The position numbers and the translations under genes are program-made. From Tethya wilhelma (Eukaryota; Porifera; Demospongiae; Tethyida; Tethyidae): DNA of 64,000 nucleotides. Location: positions 685,475-749,474 of the forward strand of contig CAXIPT010000010.1 in NCBI GenBank assembly GCA_964030475.1. The letters are read 5' to 3'. The notes under the pieces were generated by a model. That model did not search any database, was not told the DNA's origin, and saw only the letters and a program-made list of their open reading frames with translations. Positions 22,926 to 33,502 of this stretch are shown piece by piece (position 1 is the first letter of the stretch; each line of letters begins with the position of its first letter).

Positions 22926-23216
22926 TTTTTTTGTTTTTGTTTTTTTAGGTGTCCCTCTGGTTTTGCCACAATTGTGGCGAACAAGGGCCTGCAAATAGCC
23001 TAGGGCTAATGAACGCAGGTCCCCGGGATCATCTCCAAAGGTGGCAGTGAATTTTCACCTCATTTTTCGGGGTAGACCAGGCTCAGAGTTCCTTAACTGA
23101 AATTGTCACACATATTGATAATTAATGCTATATCTTACAAACCGCAGCAAGTGTTACCATGGAAACATGTATGATGATAGCTATGTCTTCCCTCTACATA
23201 TTGACTCAGGCGTCAA
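22926..23216. other. Poly-T and GC-richer patch, unknown
   Basis: A T-rich tract (22924-22950) is followed by a GC-richer stretch containing CCCCGGGATC. No coding or repeat match inside the window. Confidence 0.3.
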
Positions 23217-23625
23217 GGTCATGTGACCAGATCATTATGAATAATTAACAATTTTTGTAAATAATTGGGTTTACCACTACCAAATACTGTTGCTATGGTG
23301 ACCAAATTTTCGGACCATAAGCGTCTTTTAGTTAGGTATCTGAATTTGGGTGGAAACGTTGTCTCCGATATATGTGCATAAAGGAATTAGCAAAAATGTT
23401 GCAAAATTTAGGTGTGCATTATATAGAAAATGGTGTTTTTGTGCTGTATCTTTTTGCACATACATCGGGGACATCATTTCCACCCAGATTTGGATACGTT
23501 ACTATTAAATGTTTTTGGCCCCAAAATTTGGTTGCCACAGCAACAGTATTTGGTAGCAATTATTCATAATTTAGTAATCATAATTAAGTGGCAGATTATT
23601 CATAAACTATAGGTCACATGACACT
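23217..23625. repeat. Foldback repeat of about 400 bp
   Basis: The left half (TCATGTGACC, ATTATGAATAATT, CCAAATACTGTTGCTATGG, GGGTGGAAACG, ATGTGCA) is mirrored by the right half (TGCACATACAT, CATTTCCACCC, CCACAGCAACAGTATTTGG, AATTATTCATAA, GGTCACATGA). This is an imperfect long inverted repeat, likely a foldback or MITE. Confidence 0.65.
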
Positions 23626-23817
23626 TTTAATTGTATTACCATGTAGATTAAAGATGAGATAATTATTCAAGTCATCAAGTTTTTATGGTAACATATTTAA
23701 TTTAGAAGATACACCATATCACTTTTCTTAGATTTTATACACTGAGCTTGCCCGCTTAACTGTTCAACTCCTAGGCAGAGCTCGAAAGAGAAAATGGGAG
23801 AGAAATAAATACCTGTG

Positions 23818-23893
23818 GCACTGGAGGGACTCGAACCACCTACCCATGGGTTGGAAGTCAGAGCCATTGTTGAACAAGCCACCAGGCCACCCC
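23818..23893 (-). repeat. tRNA-derived SINE-like sequence
   Basis: The minus strand has an A-box-like TGGCCTGGTGG (23879-23889) and a perfect B box GGTTCGAGTCC (23827-23837), with a CTTCCAA anticodon-loop-like stretch between (Gly-TCC-like). The acceptor and anticodon stems do not pair well, so a functional tRNA is unlikely. It looks like the head of a tRNA-derived SINE. Confidence 0.5.
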
Positions 23894-24081
23894 AAAATGT
23901 CTTCAAAGGACATTCGGCCAATTCGTGCACCTATGACACGTCCCCCCGCACTACAGCCAACCGCTTTAACTTTTAAAATTGGCTGAATAGGGCAAGCAGA
24001 CTAAAGCCAAATTAATTAGTTTATCGAGCTTAAGGCAAGTTGGAGTACAAAAATGCTGTAATATAATTAAGTGCTCAACTT

Positions 24082-24082
24082 N
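24082..24082. other. Assembly join (single N)
   Basis: One N between unrelated sequences. The P450 exons just downstream lack all their upstream exons, consistent with a contig end here. Confidence 0.75.
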
Positions 24083-24236
24083 TCGACTCCTAGCTGAAGA
24101 AGTTTTGTTTTATCTGGATATAGAGTGCCAGCAGGAGTAAGTCATTCCAAAAAAGTATCAAGTCATGTATTATTATCATATGCATTAGAGTATAGGGGAT
24201 TCCCAATATCAACTTTATGATCCATAATTTCTACAG

Positions 24237-24646
24237 ACACAAGTAGTAATACCGCTTACTGTGTCAGGAAGTCTGAAAGAATTCTTCCAGGAACCAGAGA
24301 GATTCATGCCTGAAAGGTGGAGCAGAGACAACCAGAACACACGAAATGTGTTCTCCTCTCTTCCATTTGGCCATGGACCCAGGATGTGTGTCGGTAAGAG
24401 AATTAAGCTAATAAGCAGTTTACACATAATATTATGCATGCAATGTGTATTGAGTCCTTCGATCTGCATACTGTAATCTCAGGACGTCGAGTGGCTGAGT
24501 TGGAGTTGTACATTGGATTGGCTCAACTGGTGAGGAGATTCAAATTTGAATACCGAGAGGAAGTCCCCCTTCGTTATGAGCAGAGAATGTTACTGATGCC
24601 AGACAGGCAGATGAACATTGGGTTTGTGGATTTAAATGAAGAATAA
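24237..24646 (+). CDS. Cytochrome P450, last two exons only (partial)
   Basis: Exons 24237-24393 and 24483-24646 with GT-AG borders. The first exon reads from before PERFMPERW to the haem-binding loop FGHGPRMCVG, including the Cys that ligates the haem iron. The second begins with RRVAELELYIGLAQLV, the helix after the Cys loop, and ends at a TAA. RMCVGRRVAELE is the pattern of mitochondrial-clan P450s (CYP27/CYP11-like). The N-terminal four fifths, including the I-helix and ExxR, are absent because the contig starts at 24083. It may be intact in the genome. Confidence 0.85.
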
Positions 24647-24780
24647 CATTTTAAATTGTTTTTTATTTTTGTTCTTTAATTGTTCTTTTATCATTGTTCC
24701 TTGTGTAACAGTGTTGCACATTAGATTTTTAACCTTATAATAATATTCTGTGCTATGATATGCCATGATATATATATACA

Positions 24781-25316
24781 ACTAATAAAAATTTCAAAAA
24801 AATAAGCAGTGTAGGAATGGGCAGTGCATTAAAAAGTATTGGAACAAGGAATGGTCCCAATTTCGGCATATAACTACTTCATTTTTTGTGCCCAAGTCAT
24901 GGCTGGTATTAATCTAATCCTGCATATGTTATACTTTATTCCACTTTTTAGCCAAGTGATAAGATTGGCAGGAATTTGAACCATGTGATAAAAATTAATG
25001 TGATACTAATAAGCTATTCAAGTACAGATCATTCTTTGAACCATTTACAATAATAGCTATGCATGACGGATAAAAATGAAAATGAAGTAGTCATGTGCCG
25101 AAATTGGGACCATTCCTTGTCTCAATACTTTTTAATGCACTGCCCATTCCTACACTGCTTATTTTTTTGAAATTTTTACTACTTGTATATATAGACTGAG
25201 AAAATGAAGTAGTCATGTGCCGAAATTTAGAGACTTGCCTTGTTTCATAACTTTTTTCAGCACTGCCCAATCCTACACTGCTAATTTTTTAAAAATTTTA
25301 CTACTTGTAGATATAA
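24781..25316. repeat. Family-B element plus an extra B unit
   Basis: A B unit at 24781-24887 and its inverted partner at 25080-25187 enclose about 190 bp, making one full B element of about 407 bp with roughly 105-bp inverted ends. A second, more diverged B unit lies directly after it (25200-25316) in the same orientation as the right end. Flanks are TATATA-rich. Confidence 0.8.
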
Positions 25317-25960
25317 TATAAGCAGATTTCAAGTCTTTATCTATCCATGTACATAATGCATGTGGAATCAAAAATTAAAATGCTTCCGAGTCATGTACTG
25401 AAATTGCAACATGTGGTTATTCTTTACTTTTTACAAAATTGTCCATACCAACGCTGCTCATTTTATGAAATAGAGGCTCTGCATTACAGACTCAGTCTGT
25501 GCATGCAAGGCCTTCGTTTTATCTTGATCATACCCAGGCTCTCCGTTTTGACCTTTAAAGGAAAGAGAGAGCTTATGTAGCATGGTCGGAAATATCATAT
25601 GTGTCAGTGATCATGCGAGAGGGACTTTTGACCTCTGCTGAAATCATGCCGTTTGATATAAACGTTATAAAGTCAAGAGTTAGTGTGCATAGTTATTATA
25701 GTGTAAGCTTATATAGATTTGATACATGATCGAGCGACATCATATGTTCATAAGTGATTTATATGATATTTTGCTACAAGCTTGGGGCCATGGTCTATTG
25801 AGGACTAAAATGTACAGTACAGTAGCTCAAAGCTGTCTGATATCTAGACCTATTATATTATGCCAGTTCATAATGTGTGATAAAAAATATTGCGTGCATC
25901 GGTGCATCACATCTCTAAAAGTAGGTGAATCCATCACAAAAATACTGCTATACATAGAAA
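25317..25960. other. Intergenic, no gene seen
   Basis: AT-rich sequence upstream of the duplicated promoter region of the secreted-protein family. Includes a weak B-like remnant near 25385-25470 (TCATGTACTGAAATTG). Nothing else recognisable. Confidence 0.35.
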
Positions 25961-25964
25961 AGTC

Positions 25965-26110
25965 ATTATACTTACATCTAATGGAAGTTAGATGCTACCA
26001 AAAGCTGTTTGGGCACATTGTGTAACAAAAGATAGATTTGTAGCAAAATAATACCTACATCAAATGGCAGTTAGACACTACCAGAAACTGTTTGAACACA
26101 TTATATGGAA
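25965..26110 (+). promoter_or_regulatory. Tandem upstream element of the secreted-protein gene
   Basis: Two adjacent copies of about 70 bp share TACATC(A/T)AATGG, AGTTAGA, GCTACCA/ACTACCA, CTGTTTG and ACACAT. The same block pair sits in front of the paralogue at 29230-29355. Conservation of a doubled block upstream of two paralogues suggests an enhancer-like role, though simple co-duplication is also possible. Confidence 0.45.
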
Positions 26111-26220
26111 CAGAATAGAATACAACCGCAGTTGAGTGTCCTTATATACAGGTGCATGTAAGGTCAATCTGTGTCGATTATCTCCTAGGAACACATGAAC
26201 ATTACAAGTGCACCCTTGCT

Positions 26221-26228
26221 TATATAAA
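26221..26228 (+). promoter_or_regulatory. TATA box of the secreted-protein gene
   Basis: TATATAAA lies 128 bp before the ATG at 26349. The paralogue has the same TATATAAA 132 bp before its ATG. Sequence from the TATA to the ATG is strongly conserved between the two, including ACATTCATCAATGTAAGTC. Confidence 0.6.
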
Positions 26229-26348
26229 GGGCCGAGCTGGAATATATTACATTCATCAATGTAAGTCAATCAAACTCTACATTATACCAATCAATCCTAA
26301 AGTCCTTCACTTCAACTCAAAACTGACAAACAGGTGCAGAAAAACATA

Positions 26349-26885
26349 ATGCAGTTTGTGCTTACGCTATCAGTTTTCGGCATGGCAGTGTGTCTTACTC
26401 ATAGTGCCTCACTTATTCATGAAGATGCAGTTGGTGATGTTAACTTGGATAAGGAAAGAATTGGAGATGACTACGACCCAGCCACCGCCATACAATCTAA
26501 TTACTACAAGGTGTTGGGAACAATTAATGTTCTTGTCTGGGAACCGGACGATGAAAACTATTATGAACCTTATGGAAGTGTTCACGTTCATGCGGCAGGC
26601 ACAGATTATACTGTTTGGAGTCTTGGCAAGGATGATTGGAGTCTTGCCGTGGAACAGAATCTCATAGCTTCGTTTGTATTGCCAGAAACTTTAGATGTAA
26701 CTCCTTTGAAGATAAGTGGAAGTATAAAAGACAATGATGGAGGTTCTTGGTTTGATGATAATGTTGCAGATTTCGACCAAGATATCAATCTTGAAGATGT
26801 CTTGTATCCAAATAAGCATAAATACGCATTCACGGCTCTTAATGGCTATACTGAGGTTGAGATTCAAGTTGAGAAAATATACTGA
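26349..26885 (+). CDS. Small secreted acidic protein, unrecognised family, copy 1
   Basis: ATG at 26349 and stop at 26885, 178 residues in one exon. An upstream in-frame GTG is not used as start because the ATG begins a clean signal peptide (MQFVLTLSVFGMAVC...HSA). Next comes an acidic linker with IHEDAVGDVNLD and GDDYDPA, then a single domain rich in alternating hydrophobic residues (GTINVLVWEP, YEPYGSVHVHA, TDYTVWSLG, PLKISGSI). An Asp-rich loop DNDGGSWFDDN and a final strand EVEIQVEKIY follow. The pattern suggests a calcium-binding beta-sandwich, possibly C2-like, but I cannot assign a family. Two paralogues follow at 29588 and 30811. Confidence 0.75.
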   Translation: MQFVLTLSVFGMAVCLTHSASLIHEDAVGDVNLDKERIGDDYDPATAIQSNYYKVLGTINVLVWEPDDENYYEPYGSVHVHAAGTDYTVWSLGKDDWSLAVEQNLIASFVLPETLDVTPLKISGSIKDNDGGSWFDDNVADFDQDINLEDVLYPNKHKYAFTALNGYTEVEIQVEKIY

Positions 26886-27578
26886 GTGAAATGAACTCAG
26901 AATAGACAAAGTGTACTGAACTGAAGTAATACTGGCAATGTTAGGCTTTGTGTGAATAATAAATCTATTGTAATTTAGCATATTTTTTGTAGGATCTCTA
27001 AATATAAGTTGTAAGCATTCATTTTCTTTTGTTGCTGTTATTGTTTTTTAAACTGAAAGCATTGTCAATAAGCAATTTAAACGTAATAAGTAATCAATCA
27101 CAAAACACGTAATTATTACGAATGGGCAAAATGTTGCACAGACACAATTAATACAAAATGTTGTTACGCACCATGAAGTTCTGGTCAACAGTTCTGGCTA
27201 CAATTATATGATGATATTGTGATACGGGACGTTTGGTGAAGATCCATTTAGATTTGAAAATTTGCTTTTGGAGCTTGTTTTTCATACAGACTAGAGACTG
27301 GCAAGAGTTTATATGGAATACTGCTTGTTAAAATGAACAAAATACTTTACAATTAGCAGATCCAATGCAACCTCAGCATAGGTCAAAAATCAGCAAACCT
27401 CACTTTACTGTATAGCACGAAAGTTTAGAAGTGTCAAACTTTTGCAGATGCATGTCTTTTGTTAAACATTTTTGCGAGTTTAACCTTCACAGATAAGCTG
27501 CATGTGCGAGCCATGCATACATATAAAAACATTACAGGAAATTTTGTGGATAAAAACTTTGACAGATGGATCAATCGC
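26886..27578. other. Intergenic, no gene seen
   Basis: 3' flank of the secreted-protein gene; an AATAAA polyadenylation signal occurs at about 26955. No other feature recognised. Confidence 0.35.
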
Positions 27579-27932
27579 CAGGGGCATATCTAAGATTTAG
27601 AACAGAAGGTGCTAAAAAATTGCACACAGGTGTAAAGTGCAGTAAAAATTTTCGAAACCACGCCTATATAGCTACAGTGAGCTTGCAGTAGCTTGAACAG
27701 CTTGGACGATTCAAATCTGCAGAGACTACTGTACAGCAATGTAAGTTCATATAGTTTGAATACATAATTGTAGAAAAGTACAAACTTTGTTTTGTAAAAT
27801 AATTGCTAATGCTGTACTTAATGCTGTGCTGCAAAAGACAAATTTAAAGCGATTAATTATACACATGATACTTTTGCGAGCAGGAGGGGGGGTGCTTTAG
27901 AACCCGGAGCACCCCCCTCTGAATACACCCTG
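27579..27932. mobile_element. hAT-like MITE (CAGGGGC... / ...CACCCTG ends)
   Basis: The left end CAGGGGCATATCTAAGAT and, read inward from the right, CAGGGTGTATTC, followed by a GGGGGGTGCT block, resemble the termini of the element that splits the receptor gene at 48227-48591. No clean target duplication is visible, so the boundaries are approximate. Confidence 0.5.
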
Positions 27933-28148
27933 ATTGTAATCTGTAAAAATTAAACCCTGTGAAACTTTTCTACTCGCTATACGGTATTTCCCAAGCAATT
28001 TAAAAATTCTTCCATACTCCCTGTTGTGCGTGTCTGCTGCCTTTATTTTCTCCACTAAATTTTCAGCTCTTTGCTTCAGTTGTCTAAACTTGTGCCAACA
28101 ACCAAATTTCACATAAATTCTAGCTGCTAGTTCATAAAGTCTCAGCAC
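27933..28148 (-). other. Unrecognised coding-like stretch
   Basis: An open minus-strand frame reads LRLYELAARIYVKFGCW, KFRQLKQRAENLVEKI and EYGRIFKLLGKY, which looks helical and protein-like. It then runs into the hAT-like MITE end. No family recognised. It could be a remnant of a transposase or host exon. Confidence 0.25.
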
Positions 28149-28344
28149 TGTGCAATGAGGCTATTACTGTGTGTGTTGTTGGTTACCATGGTAGTAGGTA
28201 TTCACAGCTCTCTATATAGTTTCAAATTGCCTTAATGGATTTCTTGAATATTATAAAGTTCCGATATTTTGGCAAAATAATTGCAAGACAACAGAAAAAA
28301 TCTATAGCATCATATTAATGGTGCAGTGCCATATTAATGGTGCA

Positions 28345-29147
28345 AACTCACTAAAACTTTTCTTAAAGAGCGCTAGTTGGAACTTGGAAGCCACCACAGT
28401 GCCATTTTTGCTTTCCTAACGTACGCACTTACTTCCTAACTGACTTACTTGTAAAAAGAATTTTCAATGTTTTGATTATGAGCTTTGATACTCGTTTTCA
28501 TCTTAAGTATATATATATATAGGCCTAAACAAAAGTTTTAAAACTTGGTGTATAAATTCATGTACAACATTGCAGCCATCTTTATAGGTAAACTTAAAAG
28601 GTCATCATTATCCACGTGGCATTATTATGCGCAAGCACATTAGCCTCCTGCATAATGTAGTGCATGTAGCTGCTACTCATGCTTTTTGTAGGGACTAACC
28701 AGTCTCTGTCTCAACACTGTGAACTAACTTGCAAGCAGTATATAAAACTTAAAAAAATATGTATTGTAGGAATGGGCAGTGTGGAAAACAGTATTGAAAC
28801 AAGGCACGGTTTCAATTTCGGCAAATGGCTACTTCTTTTTTTATACGCATGCAACTCTTGCCCGGTATATAGTCCAATTAAAGTTATCTGTCTGTTGTAG
28901 TTAACTCCACAGCTTTATAGCCAACTACTTAGTAGGAATTTGAACCAATGCAATAATTAGCCATGGTACTATTGTATAGATGATTGCATTTACAACACTA
29001 AGGATCCATATTATGAGGGATCAAAAATAAAAATAATTAATGAAGTAGTCAAGTGCCGAAATTGAGACCATTATACCTTGTTCCAATACCTTTTACCACA
29101 CTGCTGATTCCTACAATACTTTTTTTTGTTGAAATTTTTACTACTTG
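28345..29147 (+). repeat. Repeat family A, diverged copy without head
   Basis: The body blocks (AAGAGCGCTAGTTGG, GCCACCACAGTGCC, TTCCTAACTGACTTACTTG, CACGTGGCATTA) are followed by paired inverted B units at 28732-28845 and 29035-29147. The hairpin head is absent. Confidence 0.75.
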
Positions 29148-29229
29148 AATGAATTGTGTAAGAAATAAGTGCAGCACATGTCTAGAAGTAGGTGAATCCT
29201 TAAATCACAAAAGTACTACTATGTAGCAA

Positions 29230-29463
29230 AATCTTATACTTACATCAAATGGCAGTTAGATGCTACCAAAACCTGTTTGGACACATCGTAGAACAAAAGA
29301 AGCAAATAATACTTACATCAAACGACAGTTAGATGCTACCAACTGCTGTTTAGGCACAGAAGAGCACTTGAAATATTCCATATACACAGATACATGCAAG
29401 GTTCGATATCAATTATCTACAAGGAATTCATGTAAATTGCAAGTGCATCCTAGCTTATATAAA
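29230..29463 (+). promoter_or_regulatory. Promoter region of secreted-protein copy 2
   Basis: Holds the doubled upstream block seen at 25965-26110 and the TATA box TATATAAA at 29456-29463, 132 bp before the ATG. It is collinear with the copy 1 promoter, so the duplication unit included regulatory DNA. Confidence 0.55.
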
Positions 29464-29587
29464 GAATCGAGCTGGAATACATTACATTCATCAATGTAAG
29501 TCAATCAGACTCTATATTACACCAATCGATACCAAAATTCTTCAATTTCTTCAACTCGAAATTCGCAAACTGGTACACAACAACACA

Positions 29588-29996
29588 ATGAAGTTTGTGC
29601 TTATGCTACTAGTTTTTGGTATGGCAGTATGTTTTACTTACAGTGCCTCACTTATTCATGAGGATCCCATTGGTGAGGTTAACTTGGATGAACAAAGAAT
29701 TGGAGATGATGACTATGACCCAGCCAGTGTTATGCAGAATATGTACAGGGTGACCGGAACGGTTTATATTTATTACACGTCAGGTGATCAAGGATATGAA
29801 TATGAACCTTATGGAAGTGTAAAGGTTAATGTGGAAGACGTAGATTATACTGTTTGGTCTATGGGCCGTGATGATCTATATGTTGGCTTGGGTAAGAGAA
29901 TTGAGGCTCAGTTTTACTTACCACCAGTTCCCAGTGTAAATCTTTTGAGCATAAAAGGAGATGTAAAGGAATCTGATTCAGGTTCCAACCCTGATG
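29588..29996 (+). CDS. Small secreted acidic protein, copy 2, truncated by assembly join
   Basis: ATG at 29588. The signal peptide and domain match copy 1 residue for residue over most of the length (SASLIHEDPIGEVNLDE, YEPYGSVKV, YTVWSMGRDD, KGDVKESDSGS). The reading stops at the N at 29997, inside the Asp-rich loop. The following contig does not continue it, so the last 40 or so residues are missing from this assembly rather than proven absent. Confidence 0.7.
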
Positions 29997-29997
29997 N
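29997..29997. other. Assembly join (single N)
   Basis: Interrupts the secreted-protein copy 2 in mid-domain; unrelated dioxygenase sequence follows. Confidence 0.8.
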
Positions 29998-30641
29998 GTG
30001 TCCTCTCTAGCAGTAGTGGGTGGGTACTTATTAGAACCATCAATACACTCTACAATCACCTCATTATCAGGATGGACAAAGAAGGCTATTGACTGCCGCA
30101 CCATTCTCTGCTTCTCCTCATCTTCTGGTAGGAGGACTCTGTGTAACTGCATGCAATGATTATAGCAATGATAGTACAATCCATAATGTTAACACTGAAC
30201 ATAGATGACATTGCAATACAAGCATACGGATGTAGTGTGAATTGGTTAAAATAGTACACACATTGCATCCCCAGTTCCTTCTTGATATAAACAAGTTGTG
30301 ATGGATAATGCTTCACTTACAGTGGCGAGGTACTTGTCACTGGTCTATTGTTGCATGAGAGCTCCCAGGTTGACTAGCACTGCCTCAGGCATGTAGGGAA
30401 CATCAATATACCCACCATCACTTCTCTTCACCTGTGTATTAAGGAAGTTAGGATAATAGCTTCTCAATGCACATGGTATAGCAAGAGAGTAGAAACATTA
30501 AGAAGCTATTTTCATAACATTAAATTACTTGTAGTCCTCCATTAGGGTCTTGGAAGAGTAGAGTGATGGAGCCATAGTCCACATGCTCCCCACATCTCAG
30601 TTGGCCTGGTTTGATGTGAGAGCTGGCAGGAAGAGGTGGGT
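29998..30641 (-). pseudogene. Isopenicillin-N-synthase-like 2-oxoglutarate/Fe(II) dioxygenase, three exons, partial
   Basis: Minus-strand exons 30529-30641, 30321-30431 and 29998-30146 with GT-AG borders. Exon one has GQLRCGEHVDYGSITLLFQD, whose HxD supplies two iron ligands. Exon two has YIDVPYMPEAVLVNLGALMQ. Exon three has LHRV, with the third iron His, and the RQS motif for 2-oxoglutarate. The codon after MQQ, where the family has Trp, is TAG (30345-30347), a nonsense change. Both outer edges are contig joins, so the gene's ends are not visible and its position between the secreted-protein copies is doubtful. Confidence 0.75.
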
Positions 30642-30642
30642 N
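30642..30642. other. Assembly join (single N)
   Basis: Cuts the dioxygenase exon just before its PPLPAS block; the sequence on the far side does not continue the family pattern. Confidence 0.8.
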
Positions 30643-30810
30643 TGCTACCAAATTATCATCACAGATATTATAGGTTTTCAATAAGAAGAAACATGAACAA
30701 GTTGAGACTACAGTCACATTGTGGTTCATGGCTTGTAACAGCCACTTGTAGTAAGCGGAAGCAGGCCATACCCTTGTGTCTAATTTCTATAAATTCTAGA
30801 AGGTACAGAA

Positions 30811-31345
30811 CATTACTACACTACTAGTTTTGGCAGTGTGTCTTACTCACAGTGCCTCACTTATTCATGAGGATCCCATTGGTAAGGTTAACTTGGATGA
30901 GTAAAGAATTGGAGATGAAGACTATAACCCAGCCAGGGTTATGCAGAATCTGTACAAGGTGACCGGAACACTTTATATTTATTACATGGAAGATGATGCT
31001 GAATCAAAATATGAACCTTATGGAAGTGTACAGGTCCATGCGGGAGGCGTAGCTTATACTGCTTGGAGTATTGGTAGTGATAATTTGGATGTTACCTTGG
31101 GTCAGAGAGTTACGGCTCCGTTTTACATGCCACCAGTTTCCAATGTAACTCCTTTGAGCATAACAGGAAATATAAAGGAATCTGATTCAGCTCCCAACCC
31201 TGATGATAATATTGCGCATTTCAACCAAGTAATCGATCTTCAAAACGTCATGTTTCCAAACAAGAATACCTACACTTTCATGCAGGGATACTGGTGGCTA
31301 TGCAGAGGTTGAAATTCAAGTCTATAAAATATCCACCCAGGTGTA
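30811..31345 (+). pseudogene. Small secreted acidic protein, copy 3, decayed
   Basis: Similar to copies 1 and 2 from the signal peptide remnant (SASLIHEDPIGKVNLDE) to the end. The start region is deleted, with no ATG at the expected place. A TAA at about 30901-30903 replaces the residue after NLDE. A 1-nt frameshift near 31297 separates the domain from its last strand (GYAEVEIQVYKI, readable in another frame). The middle part (YEPYGSVQVHAGG, SIGSDNLDVTLGQRV) is intact. Confidence 0.8.
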
Positions 31346-31897
31346 ATGAACTCAGAATAAACAAAATGTAGCTACTATACTGAAGTAATACTGACAGTAT
31401 TATAGGCCTATAAGTTTTGCATGTTTGATATAATTATATATTCATAGTTATTTAGGATAATTGTTGCTGTAGGATCGAGATCTTAATAGAACTTGTACCT
31501 ATTTTTTTTTCCTTTTGTTACAGTTGTTTTTTTTGTAAAATGAAGCCATTGTCAGTAAGCAGTTCAAGTTGCAAGACACAAAATGTGGATGCAGAATGGG
31601 TATAATGTTGCATAGACACAATGTGTTAAGTACCACAAACTACTAGAACAACAGTTATAGCCGCGATAATTATAGTGATGATCTTGTGAAACGGTGTACA
31701 CATCATCATTAAGGTTAGGGATTCCATGTTTATCAAATTAAACGAGAAACCAAAATTTTACATTAAATCGCCAAACTATAATAGAAAAACCAAACTCTGT
31801 ATTGAGTAACGTAAAGTCTACATGTATAGTCTCAGAACTAGGAATTATGTTAAATATATACAGCTAGATTAATATGAACACTTTGGTCTCGCGATTA
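31346..31897. other. Intergenic, no gene seen
   Basis: AT-rich sequence with a poly-T tract at about 31502-31535. Nothing recognisable. Confidence 0.3.
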
Positions 31898-32936
31898 TTT
31901 TGGCTCTATGCACGAACCTTTAAAGCAAGATGGAATACATAACCAAGCAGCATGTTCTTCCTGGCACAATTACGTAGACCCTTTCTCTCTATGCAAGCAC
32001 ATAGTAGAAGGTGCTAGGCTTGCTTGACTAGGTCAGTATATGCGTGGCACACTTTGGAAAAGGTCATAATATTGAAGTGAAATATTAGCAAAAAATTAAT
32101 GTAGATTGAATGTATGTAGCGAGAGCGCCCTTTTAAAGAGAGGCATGTAATATTAGCAAAAATGTAGATTAAAATACATGTAGAGAGAGCACTTTTTGAA
32201 AGAGGCAATATATACCGTCAAGACAAAAGAAGCAAGTTTACTATGTCTACAACTGTTGAAAAATGTGAATGAAATAGTAGTAAAATTGTTTTGCAGAAAT
32301 ATTATTAATACACTGTTAAAATAAACTTCATAAGCATTTATCCCTTGTTGGAAGCTATATAGATGCATATGATTTAATTTGGTTTTTCTCACTTATTTTA
32401 CTTGGACTTATTTGAACAAATTGATTTGTTGCAGAGAAAGGGCAAAGAGTATTGAGCTAGTTTTGACAATACACAAAGCAACTTCTTATTTGTACTAGGA
32501 CCTTTACACTTGCTTTCTGCCTAAATGTGTTGAAACAAGAGCTGGAAAGCTTTAGTATATCCTACTGCACTACAATGCAGCTATCTTGTGTATCATGCGT
32601 ACGGTAATAAAACGCTAATAAAACTCACAAAAATTTCCTACAGCACTCTGGAGAAAGTGCTAGCTTGAGAAGCCATAACAATGCAATTTTGTTTTCTTCT
32701 CCTTACTTCCTTTCTAACTGACAAGAACTAGGAATTTTTTGGCTGTATGCACGAACCTTTAAAGCAAGATGGAAAACATAACCAAGCAGCATGTTTTTCC
32801 TGGCACAATTAGACCCTTTCTCTCTATGCAAGCGCATAGTAGAAGGTGCTAGGCTTGCTTGACTAGGTCAGTATATGCGTGGCACACTTTGGAAAAGGTC
32901 ATATTGAAGTGAAACATTAGCAAAAAATTAATGGGT
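31898..32936 (+). repeat. Pair of direct repeats of about 205 bp (family E)
   Basis: 31898-32102 and 32735-32936 are near-identical (TATGCACGAACCTTTAAAGC, GGTGCTAGGCTTGCTTGACT, GCGTGGCACACTTTGG, CATTAGCAAAAAATTAATG). The second copy sits inside a family-A body. A shorter tandem duplication of about 65 bp follows the first copy (about 32095-32210). There is no coding capacity between the repeats. Confidence 0.7.
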
Positions 32937-33365
32937 TGGGTCATTGGGTCGATCATTGGGTCAACTTTGACTGTAGAGTGAGACTTCACTTTATCTGAAG
33001 TACGTCCTTTTATACTTGCTTGGTGCCTAAAACTTAACAAACAAGATCTAGGCAGCTAAGTGAACTCTTGCACATATTTTTATATAGCCATTTTGATGTA
33101 GGTAAAGGTCGTCAAAAGACCACGTGGTTTGCATGTATCTAGTGGGCATGCGCATCTTGCAAGCATTCCTACTTTTTGTAGAGACTGACTATGACTAGTC
33201 TCTGATAGCTTTATTCAATTGAGCATGCACCTTAGTGTAGAAAAAAGTAAATGAACAAGTAGGAAAAATTTTGAAAAAATAAGCAGTGTAGGAATGGGCA
33301 GTGCTGTAAAAAGTTATGAAACAAGGCAAGTCTCTGAATTTCAGCTCATGACTACTTCATTTTTA
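32592..33365 (+). repeat. Repeat family A copy disrupted by family E
   Basis: A degenerate head (ATCATGCGTACGGTA), body blocks (CACAAAAATTTCC, GAGAAGCCA), then the family-E insert at 32735-32936, then body again (TCAACTTTGACTG) and one B unit at 33256-33365. Confidence 0.65.
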
Positions 33366-33502
33366 TGTGACTAAGGTCTAGTTGCCTATATTATAATTAT
33401 GCTTGTTATATATTGATTGCTTGAACTATTGAACCATTGTCCAGTAAGTTAACTGCATGATGTATAATAGTGATACTGAGTAAATATGATATTTGAAGAT
33501 CT

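Noticed and set aside
23818..23893. Functional tRNA-Gly gene on the minus strand
   Set aside because: Acceptor and anticodon stems do not pair despite good A and B boxes.
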